From NCBI RefSeq assembly GCF_000685015.1, contig NZ_BAYA01000023.1, positions 1-64,000 on the forward strand: a DNA stretch of 64,000 nt, written 5' to 3'. The notes below the pieces were generated by a model. That model saw only the letters and a program-made list of their open reading frames with translations, had not been told where the DNA came from and made no database searches. Below, one piece after another: positions 8,889-17,478 of the stretch. The position numbers and the translations under genes are program-made. Source of the stretch: Paraburkholderia bannensis NBRC 103871 (lineage in GTDB: Bacteria > Pseudomonadota > Gammaproteobacteria > Burkholderiales > Burkholderiaceae). Positions within the stretch are counted from its first letter, which is position 1; every line of letters starts with the position of its first letter.

Positions 8889-9761
8889 TCACGTTGATTT
8901 CGTGAACTTGTGCACCAGTTCCTCATCCAGGATGGAATCCATCGCTACACCCGCGATATGGTCGGTCGTCGGCGGTAGCGACCTGATGAATTTGCGCACT
9001 GCATCCGGCGCCACGTTATAGGCTGGCTTCCTGACCCGCAACGCGTATCCGTCGTCGGACAGGGGAGCCAGAATCTCGCTGGCACGGCTCTGCGCGATGA
9101 GACATTTATCCTTCTGGCGAACACCGCTGGATGATTCCGGCGCAAGCTCATCCCGAACGACTAGCAGCATGTCTACCTCAGGGATGAGTTCCGGAATACC
9201 GTCACCCCAGACCACGACCGTGCGCAACTGACCGTTGATCGACAACGGCATGATGCGCGGAACGAACAGGGATTCGCCATACGACGCCTGGGTCGATGCA
9301 ATCGACGCGTTCCATTTCCACACCCGTTCAAGCGCATCGGCGGGCAACGTATAGAACTTGCGCGATGGCGACTGCATCGTCAGGATTGCTTCGTATGCGT
9401 ATTCATTCCCCGTGTTCCACCCCGTCAAGAAGCCGTTCGTCGAATAAGGCCCGTCGCCCATGCCGTCCTTTTGCGGGTCTCGCACACGCACCGGAAAATG
9501 CCGGATAAACGCGTGAACCTCGGGCTCGGCTTCCAGTGCGAAGACATGCGGCCGGAAGAAGTTCATGTTGAAGGCGGCACTTGAGACCGCTCGGCTTCCC
9601 GCTGCCTCGGTTGACCATGTAAATTGAAAGTAGATGCCAGTCGCCGGGTTTTGGTAGAACGCCCCGTTGCTCAACTGGTAGTGGGGACGCGCGCCAAAAT
9701 ACCGGTCGAGTTCCTCTGCCTGGACGGATGACTGGAACTCGAAAAAAAGGTCGTAACTCAT
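8889..9761 (-). CDS. Hypothetical protein, 290 aa
   Basis: A soluble protein of about 290 residues beginning MSYDLFFEFQSSVQAEEL, a start seen in several uncharacterised proteobacterial families. It is rich in aromatic residues, has no signal peptide or membrane segment, and I recognise no catalytic motif. The longer frame upstream (to 9878) lacks coding character, so ATG 9761 is preferred. It ends 24 bases from the LysE gene, tail to tail, and is divergent from the MAPEG gene. Function unknown. Confidence 0.7.
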   Translation of the reverse strand: MSYDLFFEFQSSVQAEELDRYFGARPHYQLSNGAFYQNPATGIYFQFTWSTEAAGSRAVSSAAFNMNFFRPHVFALEAEPEVHAFIRHFPVRVRDPQKDGMGDGPYSTNGFLTGWNTGNEYAYEAILTMQSPSRKFYTLPADALERVWKWNASIASTQASYGESLFVPRIMPLSINGQLRTVVVWGDGIPELIPEVDMLLVVRDELAPESSSGVRQKDKCLIAQSRASEILAPLSDDGYALRVRKPAYNVAPDAVRKFIRSLPPTTDHIAGVAMDSILDEELVHKFTKST

Positions 9762-9920
9762 GAACAGCGGGGCTCCGTTGCGTTCCGCGACGATGATGTG
9801 CTGGTGCCAGGGATGGCATCGGGGCCAATTGTCGACGATGTAGCAGCTATTGTCGAAGCGCCGCCAGGGGCAACGCAACGGCTATCATTGGACGGCAGGT
9901 TCGCAATAGCGGGAGCATCT

Positions 9921-10595
9921 ATGAACGAGCCCATGGCTGATTCGTTTGATTATCGTCGGCAACGCGCAAGCGGAATCGTCGCTATCGCCGTTGCTTCGCT
10001 GGTTGCGCTGGCACTCTGGCTGGCGATGGCTCGCTTGCTGCCGCCGCTGCCTGGCATGGACAGCCTCGCGGCCCGGATGCTCTTGACGCTCAAATGTTGT
10101 TGTATGGCGGTGCTGTTTTGCCTCGTAGCAGGCGTCGAAGCCGTGGCGCACGAGCGGCTGACCTCGCCCGCGTTCGATCCGCTTGCGCGGTATGAGACGA
10201 GAAGGCTGCGCATCAACCAAAGATACCTGCAGAACTCGGTGGAACAGGTCATCGTCTTCGGCGTGTCGCTGTTCGGGCTGGCGGCGTATTGCGCCGACGG
10301 AGCGCAGATGCGTGCGGTCGTGGCGACGACGGCGGTGTGGATCCTCGCACGGATTGCGTTCTGGCTCGGCTATCACCGCAGCGCGGCGCTGCGCGGGCTG
10401 GGGGCGCCCGGCATGGCGCTCAGCATGATCGTGCTGCTCTACGTAGCGAGCCGGTTTGGCAGGGAAATCGCGGGGCCGGTGGGGGCAATCGCGCCTGTGG
10501 CCGCATTTTTCCTGATGGAAGCCGTGCTGTTCTGGGGCACGCGACCGAAGCCGTCCTTGAACGACAGGGACGGACAGCAGCAGAAGCATGAATGA
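9921..10595 (+). CDS. MAPEG-family integral membrane protein
   Basis: A 224-residue protein with four predicted membrane helices and the MAPEG-like segment RYLQNSVEQVIVFGVSLFG followed by a helix with ILARIAFWLGYH. Eukaryotic members are glutathione transferases or leukotriene synthases; bacterial members are mostly uncharacterised. GGGAG sits five bases before ATG 9921. The gene ends inside the beginning of the conserved element placed before the downstream porin. Confidence 0.82.
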   Translation: MNEPMADSFDYRRQRASGIVAIAVASLVALALWLAMARLLPPLPGMDSLAARMLLTLKCCCMAVLFCLVAGVEAVAHERLTSPAFDPLARYETRRLRINQRYLQNSVEQVIVFGVSLFGLAAYCADGAQMRAVVATTAVWILARIAFWLGYHRSAALRGLGAPGMALSMIVLLYVASRFGREIAGPVGAIAPVAAFFLMEAVLFWGTRPKPSLNDRDGQQQKHE

Positions 10596-10660
10596 ATGCC
10601 ATTAATAATGACAATAAGCATTCGGCATTTTACTCATGATTATTGGTGATTGATAAATCG
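10583..10660. promoter_or_regulatory. Upstream element A, related to one at 12049-12120
   Basis: This stretch begins with GAAGCATGAAT and includes ATAAG, GCATTTTAC, TATTGG and GATAAAT blocks in the same order as the region before the MFS gene. Bases 10613-10658 align without gaps to 12075-12120 with 33 of 46 identical by hand count. It also has an inverted pair AATGCC (10595-10600) and GGCATT (10624-10629). A shared promoter or operator for porin and MFS gene is inferred. Confidence 0.55.
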
Positions 10661-10823
10661 TCCTGGCCGACCGCGTAGCGCTCGTTGTGTTGCAACGGGC
10701 GGTGGGTCGCGCCGTTGCGACCCGCACGCGGGTCGGCTGCGCGGCGTGGATTCGCTCGTCATCGCAATCCATGCACTTTGCAGTCCGAACTGATGTTCGA
10801 GAACACCAATAATCCACCTGACC

Positions 10824-12005
10824 ATGAACATGAAAAGACCCCTCTGCCTGGGTATGGCCTTGCTCGGCTCGATGCCGGCGGCCCATGCGCAAAGCTCCGT
10901 GACGCTCTACGGGATCGTCGACCAGGGTATCGCCATCAATACGAACGCAGCGGGCAAGCGTCAGTTTTCGCTGACGAGCGGCAATGAATCCGGCAGCCGC
11001 TGGGGCCTGCGCGGGCGCGAAGACCTGGGCGGCGGACTGTATTCGCTGTTCGTGCTCGAAGGGGGATTCAACGGATCGACCGGCGCGCTGGGCCAGAACG
11101 GCGACCTGTTTGGCCGCCAGGTGTACGTTGGCGTCGGTTCGTCGACGTTCGGCACGGTGACGGCGGGCCGCCATTACTTGCCAAACGCCGAGATGGTCGG
11201 CATTTTCACGGCGGGCGAAGACTGGGCGCTCTCAGGGGCGGGCTACGGCGCGCATCCCGGCGATCTCGACGATCTCGACGGTTCGTTTCGCGTCAACAAT
11301 TCGCTCAAGTACACCTCGCCGATGTGGTCGGGTTTCAGTCTGCAGGCGCTGTACAGCTTCGGCGGCGTCGCGGGCAGCGTTTCGCGCAATCAGATTTATG
11401 GTTTCGGGCTTGGCTATCAGCATGGTTCCTTGAAGACGGCGGTCGCCTATACGCTGGCGCACAACCCGAATTACTCGCTGTTCGGCAACAAGGCCAACGA
11501 CAGTGCAACGGGCAGCAATATGTCTAGCCCGGTCTATAGCGGCTATGCCAGCGCAGGCACTCAGCAAATCATTAACGCGGGCGGCGCTTACACATTCGGC
11601 GCGGCAACGGTGGGCGCGGTCTACAGCAATACGCGCTTTAGCAACCTGGGCGCGACCGCCGTGACGGGTTTGACGACGCAATCGCCGGGAGCCAGTGTGG
11701 CGTTCAATACCGTCGAACTGAACGCGAAATATGCCGTCACCCCGGCCCTGCAAGTGGCGGCGTCGTACGCCTATACACGCAGCAGCAGCGTGAATGGTCA
11801 CGAGGGCGCGAAGTACAGCCAGCTTGAGGCCGGCATCGACTACACGCTGTCCAAGCGCACCGATCTCTACGCGGTGACCGTGTACCAGCTGGCGAGCGGC
11901 ACGGACTCCACGGGTCGCAAGGCGGTCGCGGCGATTGCGTTCGCCACGCCGTCTTCCAATAGCCATCAGCTTGTCTCGGTCGCCGGGATCCGCCACCGTT
12001 TCTGA
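10824..12005 (+). CDS. Gram-negative porin (OmpC/Burkholderia type)
   Basis: A 393-residue outer-membrane protein with a signal peptide cleaved after AAHA (residue 22), giving a mature start QSSVTLYGIVDQGI. It has the typical SRWGLRGREDLGGGLYSLF and FGRQVYVGV motifs of 16-stranded trimeric porins and ends in HRF with the C-terminal Phe needed for barrel assembly. It likely admits small hydrophilic solutes. Related upstream elements suggest co-regulation with the MFS symporter gene that follows, so the pair may import the same compound across both membranes (inference). Confidence 0.95.
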   Translation: MNMKRPLCLGMALLGSMPAAHAQSSVTLYGIVDQGIAINTNAAGKRQFSLTSGNESGSRWGLRGREDLGGGLYSLFVLEGGFNGSTGALGQNGDLFGRQVYVGVGSSTFGTVTAGRHYLPNAEMVGIFTAGEDWALSGAGYGAHPGDLDDLDGSFRVNNSLKYTSPMWSGFSLQALYSFGGVAGSVSRNQIYGFGLGYQHGSLKTAVAYTLAHNPNYSLFGNKANDSATGSNMSSPVYSGYASAGTQQIINAGGAYTFGAATVGAVYSNTRFSNLGATAVTGLTTQSPGASVAFNTVELNAKYAVTPALQVAASYAYTRSSSVNGHEGAKYSQLEAGIDYTLSKRTDLYAVTVYQLASGTDSTGRKAVAAIAFATPSSNSHQLVSVAGIRHRF

Positions 12006-12045
12006 CGTCCACTATCGATTTGCATTCGGCGCAATGTGCGCAACG

Positions 12046-12076
12046 TGCGAAGCATGAATCTGATTAATGCTTCGCA
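12046..12076. promoter_or_regulatory. 10-bp perfect inverted repeat between porin and MFS gene
   Basis: TGCGAAGCAT at 12046-12055 is repeated inverted as ATGCTTCGCA at 12067-12076, with an 11-base spacer. It could be a terminator for the porin, though no T-run follows directly, or an operator for the element that overlaps its right arm. Confidence 0.6.
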
Positions 12077-12120
12077 TAAGTATTGAGCATTTTACGCGCC
12101 GATATTGGCGACCGATAAAT
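12075..12120. promoter_or_regulatory. Upstream element B, related to element A
   Basis: It aligns without gaps to 10613-10658 (33 of 46 bases identical), with blocks GCATTTTAC, TATTGG and GATAAAT in the same spacing. It ends 53 bases before the MFS start codon. A second inverted pair AATGCT/AGCATT overlaps it (12066-12071 and 12086-12091). Confidence 0.55.
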
Positions 12121-12173
12121 ACACACCGCTATGCAGCCCATGCGCTGCCCGGCGCTTCGACCAAGGACTCCCC

Positions 12174-13505
12174 ATGACTTCACCCGCTGCTCAAAGCCAG
12201 CCGGTTCGTGCCGCGCTCGCGGCATTTTTAGGCACGACCATCGAGTTCTACGACTTCTACACCTATGCCACCGCGGCGGCGCTCGTGCTGGGCGACGTGT
12301 TCTTTCCGGCGACCGATCCGTTTGTCAGCACGCTGGCGTCGTTCGCGACCTTCGCGGTCGGTTTCATCGCGCGCCCGCTCAGCGGCGCGGTGTTCGGGCA
12401 CTGGGGCGACCGGCTGGGGCGCAAGAAGATGCTGATCTTGACGATGTTCCTGATGGGCGTGGCGACCACGGGCATTGGGCTGTTGCCTTCGTATGCATCG
12501 ATTGGCGTGGCCGCGCCGGTAATCCTGATTCTGCTGCGCATCCTGCAAGGGATTGCGGTGGGCGGCGAGTGGGGCGGCGCCGTGCTGATGTCGAGCGAAC
12601 ACGCGGCGCCAGGGCGCAAGACGCTGTTCGCCTCGTTCCCGCAACTGGGCAGTCCCGCGGGCTTGCTGCTGTCGCTCATCACGTTTCGCCTCGTCTCATC
12701 GCTCGATCACGATGCCTTCGTGTCCTGGGGCTGGCGTCTGCCGTTTCTCGCGAGCTTCGTGTTGCTCATCGCGGGCGTGGTGGTGCGTCTGGGCGTGAAC
12801 GAATCGCCTGAATTCGAGCGTGCAAAGCGCGAGAACCGTCGCGTCAAGGCACCCGTCAGGGAAGTGCTGCGCGATTACTGGAAGCCGATCGTCTATGCCG
12901 CTGCTGCGACGACGATTGGCTCCGCAGGCTTCTTCTTCACGAATACGTTCATGATTTCCTATGTCACGACGTTCCTGAAGATGCCGCGACCATTGATTCT
13001 CGATTGCCTGTTTGCGGTCACGATCATTCAGCTGGCTTCGCAGCCCATTTCCGCGCTGCTTGCCGAGCGTTTTGGCGATGCGCGTTTCCTGAGCGCTGCA
13101 GCGCTGCTGTCGATTTTCACGCCGTATCCGATGTTCATGCTCGTCAACAGCCAGCAGCCGGTGTTGATCGTGGCGGGGATCGCATTGGCGGTCGTCGTGC
13201 TGTCCGCTGTCTATGCCGTGATCGCGGGATTCATGACGCGTGCGTTTCCGACCCACCTGCGTTATTCGGGAATTTCGATCGCGTATCAACTGTGCGCGAC
13301 CGTCGCTGGCGGTACGACGCCGTTGATCGGCACGATGGTCGCGCAGCACTATCGAGGCCAGTGGGTACCGCTCGCGCTGTTTTTCTCGCTGCTGTCGGTG
13401 ATCTCGCTGGTTGGCATCGTCGCGCTTGCACGCTATCAGAGGCAGATCGAGCGGCAGATCGAGCCGTCGCACGTGACGGCCACCGGTTCCGTACAGACGT
13501 CCTGA
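12174..13505 (+). CDS. MFS transporter, metabolite:H+ symporter type
   Basis: A 443-residue, 12-helix inner-membrane transporter. The N-terminus LGTTIEFYDFYTYATAAAL and the loop GHWGDRLGRKKML are typical of the metabolite:H+ symporter group (ShiA/KgtP/ProP relatives), which import organic acids or zwitterions with protons. AAGGA sits six bases before ATG 12174. The gene leads a compact operon with a class II aldolase (37-base gap) and a 2-hydroxyacid dehydrogenase (13-base gap), pointing to uptake and catabolism of a hydroxylated acid. Confidence 0.9.
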   Translation: MTSPAAQSQPVRAALAAFLGTTIEFYDFYTYATAAALVLGDVFFPATDPFVSTLASFATFAVGFIARPLSGAVFGHWGDRLGRKKMLILTMFLMGVATTGIGLLPSYASIGVAAPVILILLRILQGIAVGGEWGGAVLMSSEHAAPGRKTLFASFPQLGSPAGLLLSLITFRLVSSLDHDAFVSWGWRLPFLASFVLLIAGVVVRLGVNESPEFERAKRENRRVKAPVREVLRDYWKPIVYAAAATTIGSAGFFFTNTFMISYVTTFLKMPRPLILDCLFAVTIIQLASQPISALLAERFGDARFLSAAALLSIFTPYPMFMLVNSQQPVLIVAGIALAVVVLSAVYAVIAGFMTRAFPTHLRYSGISIAYQLCATVAGGTTPLIGTMVAQHYRGQWVPLALFFSLLSVISLVGIVALARYQRQIERQIEPSHVTATGSVQTS

Positions 13506-13542
13506 AAGCACGGCCTTATTCCATTTTCTGAAAGCGATTCCC

Positions 13543-14313
13543 ATGCAAATCGAACGCCCTCCAATTCCGGAATCCGAATGGTCTGCACGCGTCGAACTGG
13601 CCGCGCTGTATCGGCTTGTCGCGCACTTCGGCATGACCGACATGATCGACACGCATATCACCGCGCGGGTGCCCGGCCCCGAGCATCACTTCCTGATCAA
13701 CCGCTATGGCGTGCTGTTCCATGAAATGCGCGCCTCCGACCTGGTCAAGATCGACGGGCAAGGGCGCGTCGTCGAGCCGATCCTCGAAGACGATCCCGCG
13801 CGCTATCGCGTCAACGCGGCGGGCTTCACGATCCATTCCGCGATTCACATGGCGCGCCCGGATCTGAGCTGCGTGATCCACACGCATACGGCGGCCGGGA
13901 CGGCGGTGTCGGCGCAGCGGCAGGGTCTCCTGCCGATCAGCCAGCACGCGCTGAAGTTCTATGAGCGGCTTGCTTACCACGACTACGAGGGCATTGCGCT
14001 CGATCTTGGCGAGCGCGAGCGCCTGGTTCGCGATCTCGGTTCGCATAGCGCGATGATCCTGCGCAATCACGGCTTGCTGGTCGCGGGCCGGTCGGTGCCT
14101 GCCGCGTTCCAGAACATCTATTTTCTCGAACTCGCGTGCCAGATTCAGGTGCGCGCGCTGGCTGGCGGCGCCGAACTCAACGTGCCACCCGAAGCCGTAT
14201 GCCGACTGGCGGCGCAACAGTTCGACCGCGACGAGGCTGCGGAAATCATCGCGCTGCAATGGCAGGCCGCGCTGCGGCTCATCGAAGGCGGCGCAACCGA
14301 CTATCGCACCTGA
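13543..14313 (+). CDS. Class II aldolase/adducin family protein
   Basis: A 256-residue soluble protein of the class II aldolase fold. The metal-binding HTHTAAG motif and the later NHGLLVAG segment are present. Family members cleave sugar phosphates, decarboxylate or act as epimerases using a divalent metal; the precise reaction is not predictable. Its position between a symporter and a hydroxyacid dehydrogenase suggests a step in the breakdown of a small hydroxy or keto acid. Confidence 0.88.
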   Translation: MQIERPPIPESEWSARVELAALYRLVAHFGMTDMIDTHITARVPGPEHHFLINRYGVLFHEMRASDLVKIDGQGRVVEPILEDDPARYRVNAAGFTIHSAIHMARPDLSCVIHTHTAAGTAVSAQRQGLLPISQHALKFYERLAYHDYEGIALDLGERERLVRDLGSHSAMILRNHGLLVAGRSVPAAFQNIYFLELACQIQVRALAGGAELNVPPEAVCRLAAQQFDRDEAAEIIALQWQAALRLIEGGATDYRT

Positions 14314-14326
14314 TTTCGCACCTGAC

Positions 14327-15259
14327 ATGACACGGATTGCCTTTCTCAGCGACGGGTTCGATCTGTCGCCGCTGTTCGCGCCGCTGCGCGAACGCTTGCC
14401 CGACCTGAAAATCGTCGGCGCTGACACGCAGGACGCCAACGACGCCAGTGATGCCGATGTCGCCGTGTGCTGGCGGCCGCCCGCTGGCGCGCTTGCGCGG
14501 CTGCCGTCGCTGCGCCTCGTGCATAGCATCGCGGCAGGCGTCGATCACATCCTCAATGACCCGCAACTGCCGGAGGTGCCGCTGTGTCGCGTGGTCGATC
14601 CTGCCCACGCACAGGGCATGGGGGAATTCGTGATGTGGGCGGTGCTGCATTTCCACCGCGAATTCGACCGCGTGCTGGCGAATCAGCGCGAGAAGCGCTG
14701 GCAGCGGTTTTCGCAGGTCGATGCCGGTGCGCGAACCATCGGCGTAATGGGGCTCGGCGCACTCGGGCGGCATGTCGCGTGCCTGCTGGCGCAGGCGGGG
14801 TTCCGCGTGCGCGGCTGGTCGCGCGAAAGCAAGACCATCGAGGGCGTCGAAACTTTCAGCGCGCACGAGATCGACGACTTTCTCGCCGGTAGCGAGATGC
14901 TGGTGTGTCTGCTGCCGTTGACGCCGCAGACGCATGGCATGATCGATCGCCGTCTGCTCGACCGTTTGCCGCGCGGCGCGAGGCTGATTCATGTGGGGCG
15001 CGGCGAACACCTGGTGGCGGCCGATGTGGTCGACGCGCTTGAGGATGGGCGGTTGGGCGGTGCGGTCATCGACGTTTTCGAGCGCGAACCGTTGCCCGCC
15101 GACGACCCGCTCTGGACAGCGCCCAACCTGATCGTCACGCCGCATATGGCGTCCGTGGCGAGCTTCGAACGGATCGCCGCGCAGATTGCCGATAACGTGG
15201 TGCGGCTACGCGAGGGTTTGCCGCTGGAAAACCTGGTGGACGTGGAGCGGGGATATTAA
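14327..15259 (+). CDS. D-2-hydroxyacid dehydrogenase (glyoxylate/hydroxypyruvate reductase-like)
   Basis: A 310-residue NAD(P)-dependent enzyme. The Rossmann motif GLGALGRHVACLLAQAG lies in the middle, followed by LLPLTPQTHGMID, LIHVGRGEHLV and PHMAS, where the Arg and His belong to the usual active site. It resembles the GhrA branch, which reduces glyoxylate or hydroxypyruvate. It ends the operon starting at 12174 and is followed by hairpin sequences before the convergent LysR gene. Confidence 0.88.
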   Translation: MTRIAFLSDGFDLSPLFAPLRERLPDLKIVGADTQDANDASDADVAVCWRPPAGALARLPSLRLVHSIAAGVDHILNDPQLPEVPLCRVVDPAHAQGMGEFVMWAVLHFHREFDRVLANQREKRWQRFSQVDAGARTIGVMGLGALGRHVACLLAQAGFRVRGWSRESKTIEGVETFSAHEIDDFLAGSEMLVCLLPLTPQTHGMIDRRLLDRLPRGARLIHVGRGEHLVAADVVDALEDGRLGGAVIDVFEREPLPADDPLWTAPNLIVTPHMASVASFERIAAQIADNVVRLREGLPLENLVDVERGY

Positions 15260-15304
15260 GCGCGGACGTGTCAGTCCGCTTGCCGTGAAATCGGTGTACA
15301 ACGC

Positions 15305-15333
15305 AGCGGCACGCCGTTACGGCGCGCCGCTTT
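15305..15333. terminator. Hairpin followed by T-run, bidirectional
   Basis: AGCGGC/GCCGCT outer arms (15305-15310 and 15326-15331) enclose a second GC stem (CGCCG/CGGCG) with a TTA loop, and TTT follows. It overlaps the LysR stop codon and lies downstream of the hydroxyacid dehydrogenase, so it can serve both convergent units. Confidence 0.6.
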
Positions 15334-16288
15334 CATCCTGTTCCGCCTCTCCCGACAACTCGCCCGCGAACGCGCGAATACGGTCGAGGAAGACCGCTTC
15401 GGCGGCGCGCGGCTTGCGGTTGGCCGCCCATAGCAGCATGACGTCGAGATCCGCTATGCCCTCGGCGGGCGGCAGCCGCATCATGCGGCCCGCCGCGACC
15501 TGCGCCTGCCCGACATGCTCCGGCAGGCTGCCGATGCCAAACCCTGCAACGACCATCCGCACGACTTCGGCCATGCTCGCCGAGGTCGCCACCACACGCC
15601 CGGCGAGCCCCTGCTGATCGCGAAACACGCTGAGCACCGACAACGACGCGCCAAGCTGGTCGCCCGCAAAAGACACGAAATTCTCTTCGCGCAGATCGTC
15701 GACGGTGAGGCCGGTGCGCCCAAACAACGGATGGCGTCTGCCGCAAAAGAGCGCGTAGCGCTGCGGCATGAACAACTGCTGCGCGATCTTGCCGCCCACG
15801 CGGCGATTGAGGCTCAGCGCAGCCGTTGCGGTGTGCTGGAGCAGGGCGCTGGGCACGTCGGCGCTGGCCATGACCTGCACGTCGAGATCGATGTCGGGAT
15901 AGTCGCGATGGAAGTCGCCGAGAAAATCGTCGTACGCATCCGACTGCACGCCGCTGACGGTGACGAGCCGCACTTGCCCCGACACGCTGTGATCGCCTGC
16001 GCCCACATCGCTGGCGAGCCGCGAGACGCTTCCGTAGATTTCCTCGGCCACCTCGCGCACTTCGTGGCCCGCGCGCGTGATGTCGATGCGAGGGCCGCTG
16101 CGCTGCACGAGCTTGCGGCCGAGCTGTTCCTCAAGACGCCGCAGCGCATGGCTGACTGCCGGTTGCGTGATGTGCAACTGCGCCGCTGCGCGGCTCACGC
16201 TCTGCTCGCGTGCAATGACGAGAAAGGTGCGCAGCAGGTTCCAGTCGAGCCGGTCGTTGATCAGTGCGGCGCGCACGCTGTGAGCCAT
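15317..16288 (-). CDS. LysR-family transcriptional regulator
   Basis: A 323-residue regulator with the LysR helix-turn-helix (SVSRAAAQLHITQPAVSHAL) and effector-binding domain. ATG 16288 is preceded by GGAGGAGG at ideal spacing, so the upstream ATG at 16303 is not favoured. It is divergent from the ABC substrate-binding protein gene at 16550 and probably controls that importer; it might also act on the convergent MFS/aldolase operon. Confidence 0.9.
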   Translation of the reverse strand: MAHSVRAALINDRLDWNLLRTFLVIAREQSVSRAAAQLHITQPAVSHALRRLEEQLGRKLVQRSGPRIDITRAGHEVREVAEEIYGSVSRLASDVGAGDHSVSGQVRLVTVSGVQSDAYDDFLGDFHRDYPDIDLDVQVMASADVPSALLQHTATAALSLNRRVGGKIAQQLFMPQRYALFCGRRHPLFGRTGLTVDDLREENFVSFAGDQLGASLSVLSVFRDQQGLAGRVVATSASMAEVVRMVVAGFGIGSLPEHVGQAQVAAGRMMRLPPAEGIADLDVMLLWAANRKPRAAEAVFLDRIRAFAGELSGEAEQDESGAP

Positions 16289-16549
16289 CGCGGCCTCCTC
16301 CATATGCGGGGAAATGCGAGATTATAGGTGGCGCACCGGGGCCAAAGATATTGCCGTAGTTGCGATGTGAGCGCGATCCCACGCTAAATCTCCCGCCGGA
16401 CTTTCGACCTGACAAAAACTTCGTTCCCTTGGTTAAGCCACTCCCTTAGAGTGCGAGCCAGGCCATCGTGCTTTTCATGTGCGCCAACCGTGCGCCGACT
16501 GTGCGCCAAACGTGCGATAGCGCGACAACGACAACAAGGGATTCCGGCA

Positions 16550-17383
16550 ATGAAGACAAAAATCAGGGGCGCAGTGCTTCCCGCACTGCTGACGGCACTC
16601 CTCGCCGTGGCGTCGAGCGCGGCGCATGCCGATCGACTCGATGACATCAAGAAAGCGGGCGTGCTGCGCGTGGCCGCATTCGACAGCAATCCGCCGTTCG
16701 GTTCCGTCGATTCCACCAGCAACCAGATCGTCGGCCTCGACGTGGACTATGCGCGAGCCGTGGCGAAGAGCCTGGGCGTGAAGCTCGAAGTGCAGCCGAC
16801 CAACCCGGCCAACCGTATTGCGTTCCTCAAATCGGGCAAGGTCGATCTCGTGTTCGCCAATTTCACGATCACGGACGAGCGCAAGAAGGAAGTCGATTTC
16901 AGCACGCCGTATTTCGCTTCAGGTACGCAGTTCATTGCGAAGAAGGGCGCGCTCAAGTCGCCCGACCAGCTCAATGGCCTGCGTATCGGCGCCGACAAGG
17001 GCACGACCAACGAGCAACAGGTGCGCGCGAAGTACCCGAACGCGACCATCGTGGCCTATGACGACACGCCTTTCGCGTTCGCCGCGCTTCGCACCGGCAA
17101 CGTGCAGGCCATCACGCAGGACGGCCCGAAGCTCGTCGCGTTGCTCGCGCGCGTGCCCGACAAGGCGAACTACGAGATTGCGCCGTTCACCATCTCCAAC
17201 GACTACGAAGGCGTTGGCGTGCCGAAGGGCGAGACGCGCCTGCTCGACGCCGTGAATACGACGCTCACGCACCTCGAAGCCGACGGCCAGGCCGCGCAGA
17301 TCTACGACAAGTGGTTCGGCCCGAAGAGCGCCGCGCCGCTGCCGCGCCTCTTCAAGATCGGCGATACGCAAAAGAGCAGCTGA
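16550..17383 (+). CDS. Amino-acid-type ABC transporter substrate-binding protein
   Basis: A 277-residue periplasmic binding protein of family 3. The signal peptide ends near SSAAHA. The mature protein begins with the family pattern DDIKKAGVLRVAAFDSNPPF and contains VDLVFANFTITDERKKEVDF and ALRTGNVQAITQD. It binds a polar amino acid or related ligand for the two permeases downstream. A strong hairpin at 17405-17432 separates it from them and may let the binding protein be made in excess. Confidence 0.92.
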   Translation: MKTKIRGAVLPALLTALLAVASSAAHADRLDDIKKAGVLRVAAFDSNPPFGSVDSTSNQIVGLDVDYARAVAKSLGVKLEVQPTNPANRIAFLKSGKVDLVFANFTITDERKKEVDFSTPYFASGTQFIAKKGALKSPDQLNGLRIGADKGTTNEQQVRAKYPNATIVAYDDTPFAFAALRTGNVQAITQDGPKLVALLARVPDKANYEIAPFTISNDYEGVGVPKGETRLLDAVNTTLTHLEADGQAAQIYDKWFGPKSAAPLPRLFKIGDTQKSS

Positions 17384-17404
17384 TCCGCCATACCGGCATG
17401 CCGA

Positions 17405-17432
17405 CCCGGGCCTCGCTTCACGAAGGCCCGGG
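17405..17432 (+). terminator. Intercistronic GC-rich hairpin
   Basis: CCCGGGCCT at 17405-17413 pairs with AGGCCCGGG at 17424-17432. It lies between the substrate-binding protein and permease genes, where partial termination or 3'-end protection is common in ABC operons. Confidence 0.65.
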
Positions 17433-17478
17433 CGCTGTGCTTTGTGTTGTTTGTGTTTCGATTTCCGCGTCCTGATTC

